A DNA stretch of 5,714 bases from positions 1 through 5,714 of the forward strand of contig JAGWKJ010000165.1 of NCBI GenBank assembly GCA_028865375.1. The letters run 5' to 3'. The notes beneath the pieces were generated by a model. The model saw only the letters and a program-made list of their open reading frames with translations. It ran no database searches and was not told the origin of the DNA. How positions within the stretch are numbered: the stretch's first letter is position 1; every line of letters starts with the position of its first letter. Shown in pieces: positions 1 through 4,336 of the stretch. Source of the DNA: Hyphomicrobiales bacterium. GTDB lineage: Bacteria; Pseudomonadota; Alphaproteobacteria; Rhizobiales; Beijerinckiaceae. The position numbers were made by a program, and so were the translations under genes.

Positions 1-521
1 AGCGCCGCCTTCAGCGCCGTTCGGGCGCCGGCGAGCGCGCCCGCCAAGGCCGAGGCGTCGAACGCCTCGCCCAAGGGCTCGATCCCCAGCGCCGCCAGAT
101 GCTTGGCTTGGCCCAGCGCGGCGGTCCGCGCGAGATCCATGAAGCCGAAGCGACGCGGGTCGTTGTAGACGACGCGAACGCCGCCTTCGAGGTCGATGCT
201 CACGTGGTCGTGCGCGGCGCCGGCGTGGCGCGGCCGATGGAACCGCCCCGGCGTGGCGGCTTCTGCTCCCGTCTCGACACGAAACGAGCCGGACATGCCC
301 AGATGGGCGATCAGCGTCCATCCGTCGTCGAGGTCGACAAGCAGGTATTTGGCGCGCCGCCGTAGCGCCACGACGCGGCGGCCGTCGAGCCGACCGGCGA
401 AATCCTCGGGAAACGGGAAACGCAAGCCGCCGCGCCTCGCCTCGACGCGCAGGATGCGGCGGCCCGCCATCGCGGGTTCGAGCCCGCGCCGGACCGTCTC
501 GACCTCGGGGAGCTCGGGCAT
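1..521 (-). CDS. mutM: Formamidopyrimidine-DNA glycosylase (Fpg/MutM), 5' part, runs off the window
   Basis: Base-excision repair enzyme that removes 8-oxoguanine and formamidopyrimidines from DNA and then cleaves the strand by beta/delta elimination. The visible 173 residues begin MPELPEVETVRRGLEP, the family's catalytic N-terminus: Pro2 becomes the N-terminal nucleophile after Met removal and Glu3 is the acid/base. The start is therefore not in doubt, although the Shine-Dalgarno is weak (GAGGCG, 13 nt upstream). Lys58 in RRAKYLLVDL matches the conserved catalytic Lys57 of the E. coli enzyme once Met is removed. IAHLGMSGSF (about 71-80) and YNDPRRFGF (about 118-126) are further family signatures. 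The C-terminal helix-two-turn-helix and zinc finger lie beyond the window edge, so completeness cannot be judged. It follows the CDGSH gene by 37 bp on the same strand and may be co-transcribed with it. The family assignment is firm. Confidence 0.96.
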   Translation of the reverse strand, partial: MPELPEVETVRRGLEPAMAGRRILRVEARRGGLRFPFPEDFAGRLDGRRVVALRRRAKYLLVDLDDGWTLIAHLGMSGSFRVETGAEAATPGRFHRPRHAGAAHDHVSIDLEGGVRVVYNDPRRFGFMDLARTAALGQAKHLAALGIEPLGEAFDASALAGALAGARTALKAA

Positions 522-558
522 CGGCGGAGATTAGCGCCTCGCCCGCCCTTCGTCCCGC

Positions 559-798
559 TCAGAGCGACTTGTGCGAGCCGTCGCAGAACGGCGCGTTTTT
601 CGAGTGTTTGCAGCCGCACAGCCAGACCGTTTCGGTCTTCTCGGCCGAGAAGGGCTTGGGCGTGAACGAGGTCGTCTTGTGCGAACCGTCGCAGAACGGC
701 TGCGTCTTCGACTGGCCGCACGCGCACCAGTAATAGGTCTTGCCCGCTTCCACCGGCACTCCGAAGGGCGCCTTCTGCGCGACATGCGGTTCCGACAT
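559..798 (-). CDS. Small tandem CDGSH iron-sulfur protein (CISD3/MiNT-like)
   Basis: A 79-residue protein with two complete CDGSH iron-sulfur motifs in one chain. The first has Cys25, Cys27, Cys36 and His40 (CAC, then PFCDGSH). The second has Cys61, Cys63, Cys72 and His76 (CGC, then PFCDGSH). In this family each motif binds one [2Fe-2S] cluster through three Cys and one His, so two clusters per monomer are expected, as in human CISD3 and its bacterial relatives. Proposed roles are electron or cluster transfer; the physiological partner is usually unknown. No signal peptide or membrane segment is seen, so it is probably cytosolic. The start at 798 is chosen because GGAG (806-809) lies 7 nt upstream; in-frame ATGs further upstream would add an Arg-rich tail with no family likeness. 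It lies between cmk and mutM on the same strand. The substrate and partner here are unknown. Confidence 0.93.
   Translation of the reverse strand: MSEPHVAQKAPFGVPVEAGKTYYWCACGQSKTQPFCDGSHKTTSFTPKPFSAEKTETVWLCGCKHSKNAPFCDGSHKSL
568..711. repeat. Internal in-frame duplication in the CDGSH gene
   Basis: Two copies of a 36-bp segment, 568-603 and 676-711, lie 108 bp (36 codons) apart. They encode the two PFCDGSHK motif regions. The first 25 bp of each copy differ at a single base, and over 36 bp about 30 positions match. This is the DNA trace of the tandem-motif architecture of the protein. The near identity may be conserved by coding constraint or by gene conversion between the copies. Confidence 0.8.
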
Positions 799-833
799 CG
801 TCGATCTCCACGCGCCGGATCGGCGCCGGTCCG

Positions 834-862
834 ACATTCCGCGTCGCCGGCCGGCCTGTAAA
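834..862 (-). promoter_or_regulatory. Weak candidate promoter for the CDGSH gene
   Basis: Reading the minus strand, TTTACA (862-857) gives five of six matches to the -35 consensus. After a 17-bp spacer comes GAATGT (839-834), which matches the -10 consensus at only two positions. It would place transcription about 30 bp before the CDGSH start. The rest of the 117-bp gap between cmk and this gene shows no convincing terminator, so read-through from cmk is an equally likely source of expression. Confidence 0.22.
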
Positions 863-915
863 GCGCGACCCGCGCCGCAATTCGGCAAACGCCGCCTTTC
901 GGGATCGCAAGCCCC

Positions 916-1542
916 TCAAGCCGGTCGCTTGGTGCGCACGATAGCGAGCGCGGCGGCCACCGCGCCCTCGACGTCGAGATCGCTGGTGTCGAGCAGCACG
1001 GCGTCGGGCGCCTGCCGCAGCGGCGCCGCTGTGCGCAGCGAATCGCGCTCGTCGCGGCGGCGGATGTCGGCGAGCACGTCCTCGAACGAGGCGGCGGCGT
1101 CGGCCTCGGCGAGCTCCTTGGCGCGGCGCGCGGCGCGCACCTCGGGCGAGGCGACGACATAAATCTTGGCGTCGGCGTCCGGACAGATGACCGTGCCGAT
1201 GTCGCGGCCGTCGAGCACCGCGCCGCCGGGCCGGCGGGCGAAGGCGCGCTGGGCCTCGGCGAGCGCCTCGCGAACGGCGGGATGGGCGGCGACGACCGAG
1301 GCCGCCTCGCCGATCTCGCGCGTGCGCAGCTTGAGCGGATCGAGCGTGTCGAGGTCGAGCGCGCGGGCGGCGGCGGCCGCGACGGCCTCGTTGTCCAGCG
1401 GCGCGCCGGCGGCGACCAACGCCGCGGCGACCGCGCGATAGAGCAGGCCGGTGTCGAGATGGGCGACGCCCAGCGCCGCGGCGAGCCGGCGCGAGATCGT
1501 GCCCTTGCCCGACGCCGCCGGCCCGTCGATGGCCACGATCAT
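916..1542 (-). CDS. cmk: Cytidylate kinase (CMP kinase)
   Basis: Phosphorylates CMP and dCMP to the diphosphates using ATP, in the cytoplasm, recycling pyrimidines for nucleic acid synthesis. The 208-residue product has the P-loop GPAASGKGT at 7-15, the NMP-site motif DTGLLYRAV (30-38), DGRDIGTVICPDA (111-123), and the lid/arginine region RRRDERDSLR (161-170) followed by APL and a DAVLLDTS stretch, all in the family order. The length is slightly below the roughly 227 of E. coli. The start at 1542 is supported by GGAGAC (1550-1555), 7 nt upstream. An in-frame ATG pair at 1647/1644 would add about 35 residues unlike the family. In many proteobacteria cmk lies between aroA and rpsA. Here aroA is 2.8 kb upstream on the same strand with other genes between, and rpsA does not follow. 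The P-loop is intact, so it should be functional. Confidence 0.96.
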   Translation of the reverse strand: MIVAIDGPAASGKGTISRRLAAALGVAHLDTGLLYRAVAAALVAAGAPLDNEAVAAAAARALDLDTLDPLKLRTREIGEAASVVAAHPAVREALAEAQRAFARRPGGAVLDGRDIGTVICPDADAKIYVVASPEVRAARRAKELAEADAAASFEDVLADIRRRDERDSLRTAAPLRQAPDAVLLDTSDLDVEGAVAAALAIVRTKRPA

Positions 1543-1568
1543 GCAGTCCGTCTCCGCCGTCGCGCGTC

Positions 1569-1597
1569 GGGATAGGGGAGGCCGGGGCGCGTGTAAA
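1569..1597 (-). promoter_or_regulatory. Candidate cmk promoter
   Basis: On the minus strand TTTACA (1597-1592), a five of six match to the -35 box, is followed after exactly 17 bp by TATCCC (1574-1569), a three of six match to the -10 box. Transcription would begin near 1562, giving a leader of about 20 nt that contains the GGAGAC ribosome binding site of cmk. The position and spacing are good and the -10 is mediocre. This is inference from consensus only. Confidence 0.4.
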
Positions 1598-1646
1598 CGA
1601 CCAAGGGCGCGGAATTGGCCTCCGTCCCGCTTGCGACGATCCATCA

Positions 1647-1698
1647 TCCTCCCTTGACGCGCCGGTCCCCGCGCGCATCATCGCCGCCAAAGGGAGGA
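1647..1698. repeat. Perfect 9-bp inverted repeat in the divergent cmk/DUF2147 region
   Basis: TCCTCCCTT (1647-1655) is the exact reverse complement of AAGGGAGGA (1690-1698), with 34 bp between. The right arm contains the strong Shine-Dalgarno of the DUF2147 gene, 5 nt before its ATG. The left arm overlaps the candidate -35 box. In RNA started upstream of 1647 the left arm could pair with and hide the ribosome binding site; in DNA it could be an operator half-site pair. CATCATC also occurs twice here (1642-1648 and 1676-1682), 34 bp apart. Confidence 0.6.
1654..1681 (+). promoter_or_regulatory. Candidate promoter of the DUF2147-methylase-vsr cassette
   Basis: TTGACG (1654-1659) matches five of six bases of the -35 consensus. 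After 16 bp comes CATCAT (1676-1681), four of six for the -10. Transcription would start near 1688, leaving a short leader that carries the AAGGGAGGA ribosome binding site just before the ATG at 1704. No other plausible promoter was seen ahead of the methylase or vsr genes, so this may drive all three. Confidence 0.42.
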
Positions 1699-1703
1699 AC
1701 GAC

Positions 1704-2075
1704 ATGCACCGGATTCTCGCGGCCGCGACATTGGCGGCCTTGACCGCGTCCGCGTCGGCCGCCGGCCTCGACGGCGTCTGGCTGCGGGCCGACACCGGCG
1801 GCTCGAAGGTGCGCTTCGCGCCCTGCGGCGGCGTCAAGGAATGCGGCACGATAATCTGGCTCAAGGACCCCAAGAGTCCCGCCCACGTCGGCCAGCGCGT
1901 GTTCTACGACATGGTCCCCAACGGCGCGGGCTCGTGGAGCGGTTCGGCCTTCAATCCGGACGACGGCCGGACCTATACCGGCAAGATGTCGCTCTCGGGC
2001 GACACACTGACGACCGCAGGCTGCATCCTCGGCGGGCTGATCTGCAAGTCGGTGACGTGGACGCGCTCGCATTGA
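1704..2075 (+). CDS. Secreted DUF2147-family protein
   Basis: A 123-residue protein of the DUF2147 family, whose biochemical function is not established. Residues 1-19 or 20 form a clear Sec signal peptide: MHR, a hydrophobic stretch, then an ASASAA cleavage region. The mature product, about 104 residues, is therefore expected in the periplasm or outside the cell. Family hallmarks follow in order: GVWLRAD near the start of the mature chain, a Cys41/Cys47 pair in PCGGVKECGTIIWL, SWSGSAFNPDDGRTYTGKM (about 77-95), and a GC-x6-C element (Cys107, Cys114) before the final SVTWTR. The four cysteines could form two disulfides. The start is fixed by AAGGGAGGA 5 nt upstream and by the signal peptide. 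Its TGA stop overlaps a possible TTG start of the DNA methyltransferase, so the two genes look co-translated. That is odd for a secreted protein and may be accidental. Confidence 0.88.
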   Translation: MHRILAAATLAALTASASAAGLDGVWLRADTGGSKVRFAPCGGVKECGTIIWLKDPKSPAHVGQRVFYDMVPNGAGSWSGSAFNPDDGRTYTGKMSLSGDTLTTAGCILGGLICKSVTWTRSH

Positions 2076-3208
2076 GCGAGGCGCCGACGTTCTACGAGTT
2101 CTTCGCCGGCGGCGGCTTCGCTCGGCTCGGCCTCGGGCCGGGCTGGCGCTGCCTGTTCGCCAACGATTGGGAGGAGGCCAAGGCCGCGAGCTATCGCGCG
2201 AACTGGGGCGCCGGCGAAATGCGGGTCACCGACGTCCATGCGCTGACACTGCAGGACCTTCCCGGCCGCGCGGACCTCGCTTGGGCCTCGTTTCCTTGCC
2301 AGGACCTGTCGCTCGCCGGCGCCGGCGCCGGCCTTTCGGGCGCTCGCTCCGGCGCCTTCTGGGGATTTCACGCGCTGATACGCGGGCTCGTCGAAGGCGG
2401 CCGCGCGCCGGCCCTGATCGCGCTCGAAAACGTCGTCGGCCTGCTGAGCGCCAATTGCGGCGCAGATTTCGCGGCGTTGGCGCGCGCGTTCGACGGCCTC
2501 GGCTACGGACTGTCGGCGCTGGTGCTCGACGCGGCGGCCTTCGTCCCGCAGTCGCGGCCGCGACTGTTCGTCGTCGCGCGCGCGGCGGGAGTCGAGGTCC
2601 CGGGTCGCGCGACCCCAGACCCGGCGCTCGCACCGGCGTCGCTCGTCGCCGCGTGGCGCGCGCTTCCCGATCGCATTCGCGCGCGCTGGTCGTGGCCGCG
2701 ATTGCCCGCGCCCGCCACGCGCCGGACTACGCTCGCCGACCTGCTTGAACCCGACGGCGGCGTCGCATGGCGCGCCGCGGAAGCCACGCAGGCGTTGCTC
2801 GACCTGATGTCGTCAGCGCATCGCACCCGCGTCGACCAAGCCCTGCGTTCGGGCGAAGGGCTGGTGGGCGCGGGCTTCCGCCGGATGCGGCCCGACGGCG
2901 CGGGCGGCCGCGTGCAGCGGTTCGAGGCGCGTTTCGACGGCGTCGCGGGCTGCCTGCGCACGCCGGCCGGCGGATCGAGCCGGCAGACGCTGCTCGTCAT
3001 CGAACGCGGGCGCGCGCGCAGCCGCTTGTTCACCTCGCGCGAGGAGGCCCGCCTGATGGGCGCGCCCGACGGCTACCAATTGCCCGGCCGCGCCACGACG
3101 GCGGCCCATCTCGTGGGCGATGCGGTGGCGCCGCCGGTGGTGGCGCATCTCGCCCGCCACCTGTTCGCGCCCGCGCTGGCGCTCGCGCGCGACCCGTGCG
3201 CCGCCTGA
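2072..3208 (+). CDS. C5-cytosine DNA methyltransferase (Dcm/DNMT family)
   Basis: Transfers methyl from S-adenosylmethionine to carbon 5 of cytosine at a specific DNA site, which cannot be read from sequence. Numbered from the TTG at 2072 (378 residues), conserved motifs appear in order: I, FFAGGG (10-15), SAM binding; II, around FANDWEEAK (29-37); IV, FPCQDLS with catalytic Cys76; VI, ENV (119-121); VIII, QSRPR (160-164); a variable target-recognition region, roughly 170-300; IX, in TSREEARLMG; and X, HLVGDAVAPPV near the C-terminus. Motif X has Asp where Asn is usual. No ATG precedes motif I. TTG 2072 overlaps the upstream TGA by 4 bp; GTG at 2057 would add five residues; neither has a strong ribosome binding site. 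The vsr gene overlaps its 3' end, and no restriction gene is nearby. It therefore looks like a solitary, Dcm-like methylase with repair partner. The enzyme class is firm; the start is uncertain. Confidence 0.93.
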   Translation: MSEAPTFYEFFAGGGFARLGLGPGWRCLFANDWEEAKAASYRANWGAGEMRVTDVHALTLQDLPGRADLAWASFPCQDLSLAGAGAGLSGARSGAFWGFHALIRGLVEGGRAPALIALENVVGLLSANCGADFAALARAFDGLGYGLSALVLDAAAFVPQSRPRLFVVARAAGVEVPGRATPDPALAPASLVAAWRALPDRIRARWSWPRLPAPATRRTTLADLLEPDGGVAWRAAEATQALLDLMSSAHRTRVDQALRSGEGLVGAGFRRMRPDGAGGRVQRFEARFDGVAGCLRTPAGGSSRQTLLVIERGRARSRLFTSREEARLMGAPDGYQLPGRATTAAHLVGDAVAPPVVAHLARHLFAPALALARDPCAA

Positions 3209-3612
3209 CGGCGCCTTCGCCGCAGCGCTCGGCGATCATGCGCGCGGTGAAGTCGCGCGACACCGGGCCGGAGCGCGCGGTGCGCAAGCTCGCCTGGTCG
3301 ATCGCGCCGGGCTACCGGCTGAACCGCCGCGACCTGCCCGGCACGCCCGACATCGTCTACGTGTCGCGGCGGCTGGCGATCTTCGTCCACGGCTGTTTCT
3401 GGCACGGTCACGGCTGCGCGCGCTCGACCGAGCCCAAGACCAACCGCGCGTTCTGGCGCGACAAGATCGCGCGCAACCGCGCCCGCGACGCGCGCGTGGC
3501 GGCCAAGCTCCGGCGCGCGGGCTGGCGGGTCGTCACCATCCACGAATGCGCGCTCGACCGGTCGGCGTCCGTCGAGGCGAAGCTGCGCCGCGCGCTGGCG
3601 GGCGTCGGCTGA
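3196..3612 (+). CDS. vsr: Very short patch repair endonuclease (Vsr)
   Basis: Nicks DNA 5' to the T of T:G mismatches that arise when 5-methylcytosine deaminates, starting very-short-patch repair. The 138-residue product aligns with E. coli Vsr at a constant offset of one. Glu26 and catalytic Asp52 (GTPDIVY) are present. So are the zinc/catalytic block HGCFWHGHGC with Cys67, His70, His72 and Cys74, and Cys118 in HECA as the fourth zinc ligand. Phe68, Trp69 and Trp87 match the aromatic residues that wedge into DNA. All key residues are present, so it should be active. The start is taken as GTG 3196, inside the last codons of the methylase (13-bp overlap), because the family needs the QRSAIMRAVKSRDTGPE region. 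ATG 3238 would cut into it. No ribosome binding site is visible, so translation probably depends on the methylase. E. coli dcm and vsr also overlap. Confidence 0.95.
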   Translation: MRRLTAPSPQRSAIMRAVKSRDTGPERAVRKLAWSIAPGYRLNRRDLPGTPDIVYVSRRLAIFVHGCFWHGHGCARSTEPKTNRAFWRDKIARNRARDARVAAKLRRAGWRVVTIHECALDRSASVEAKLRRALAGVG

Positions 3613-3625
3613 CGTCGCCTCAGCC
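3607..3625. terminator. Small hairpin holding both convergent stop codons
   Basis: GGCTGA (3607-3612) and TCAGCC (3620-3625) form a perfect 6-bp stem with a 7-nt loop. The left arm contains the vsr stop codon and the right arm, on the other strand, the trmD stop. There is no T-run on either side, so as an intrinsic terminator it is weak. It may arise simply because both genes end in a GGC glycine codon followed by TGA. No better terminator exists between the two convergent genes. Confidence 0.3.
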
Positions 3626-4324
3626 TTCGTCGCGCGGCAGCAGGTCCGGCCGGCGCGCCTTGGTCAACGCGAGCGCGCGCTCGCGGCGCCATCGCGCGAT
3701 CCTGGCATGGTCGCCCGACAGCAGAACGTCGGGGATGGGGCGGCCCTCGAACTCGCGCGGTCGCGTGTAATGGGGATATTCGAGCAGGCCGTCGGAAAAG
3801 CTCTCCTCGCGGCCGGAGTCCTGGCTGCCCATGACGCCCGGCAGCAGGCGGACGCAGGCGTCGAGCAGCGCCAGCGCCGCGATCTCGCCGCCCGACAGCA
3901 CGAAGTCGCCGATCGACACCTCTTCGAGGCCGCGCGCCTCGACCACGCGTTCGTCCACGCCCTCGAACCGGCCGCACACGACGACGACGCCGGACCCGTC
4001 CGCGAGCGCGCGCACCCGAGTTTGCGTCAGCGGGGCGCCGCGCGGCGACATCAGGAGCCGCGGACGCGGGTCGTCGGGCGGCACGCGGGCGTCGAGGCAG
4101 GCCGCCAGCACGTCGGCGCGCATCACCATGCCCGCGCCGCCGCCCGCCGGCGTGTCGTCCACCGCGCGATGCCGGCCGAGGCCGAAATCGCGGATGTCAT
4201 GGGCGTCGCAGGTCCATAGGCCGCGCGCCAGCGCGTCGCCGGCGAGCGACAGGCCGAGCGGGCCGGGAAACATCGCGGGAAACAGCGTCAGGGCGGTGGC
4301 GCGGAAAACGCCGTCGCGCGTCAC
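3620..4324 (-). CDS. trmD: tRNA (guanine-37-N1)-methyltransferase
   Basis: SPOUT-family enzyme that uses S-adenosylmethionine to make m1G37 next to the anticodon, preventing +1 frameshifts; usually essential. The 234-residue product shows LTLFPAMFPGPLG (12-24), DIRDFGLGRHRAVDDTPAGGGAGMVM (43-68), LMSPRG (91-96), CGRFEGVDERV (117-127), SIGDFVLSGGE (137-147), LPGVMG (161-166) and LEYPHYTRP (181-189), covering the knotted SAM site. Arg159 matches catalytic Arg154 of E. coli TrmD; Glu174 stands where E. coli has Asp169. The protein ends soon after RRPDLL, lacking the last 20 or so residues of the E. coli enzyme. The GTG start at 4324 overlaps the aroA stop (GTGA), with GGAG (4333-4336) 8 nt upstream inside aroA. 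trmD normally follows rimM and precedes rplS; here aroA intervenes and rplS is absent. Confidence 0.96.
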   Translation of the reverse strand: MTRDGVFRATALTLFPAMFPGPLGLSLAGDALARGLWTCDAHDIRDFGLGRHRAVDDTPAGGGAGMVMRADVLAACLDARVPPDDPRPRLLMSPRGAPLTQTRVRALADGSGVVVVCGRFEGVDERVVEARGLEEVSIGDFVLSGGEIAALALLDACVRLLPGVMGSQDSGREESFSDGLLEYPHYTRPREFEGRPIPDVLLSGDHARIARWRRERALALTKARRPDLLPRDEG

Positions 4325-4336
4325 GGCACGCGCTCC
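4321..4336 (-). promoter_or_regulatory. aroA-trmD translational coupling site
   Basis: On the minus strand GGAG (4336-4333) lies 8 nt before GTGA (4324-4321), where the trmD GTG start shares three bases with the aroA TGA stop. Ribosomes ending aroA can restart on trmD directly. This overlap decides the trmD start: the only later ATG, in AMFPG, would remove the conserved LTLFP motif. Confidence 0.75.

Noticed and set aside
870..905. Possible cmk terminator hairpin (CGGC-GTTT-GCCG on the minus strand)
   Set aside because: The stem is only 4 bp with no following T-run, so it is not distinguishable from chance in GC-rich DNA.
1543..1647. Longer cmk start at the ATG pair 1647/1644, next to a GGGAGG
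   Set aside because: The GGGAGG is too close to the ATGs, the extra 35 residues are polar and unlike CMP kinases, and the start at 1542 has a well-spaced GGAGAC.
311..1873. A 520-codon open frame on the minus strand across mutM, the CDGSH gene and cmk
   Set aside because: It is an Arg-rich, low-complexity shadow in another frame of three genes with clear family motifs; such frames stay open by chance at this GC content.
2315..2332. Three tandem GCCGGC units inside the methylase gene
   Set aside because: They encode an Ala-Gly run after the catalytic motif, where the family has a similar small-residue loop; codon choice explains the repeat.
2767..3195. Longer vsr reading frame reaching back to 2767
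   Set aside because: It would overlap most of the methylase C-terminus and reads as an Arg/Gly-rich shadow; Vsr homology begins just after 3196.
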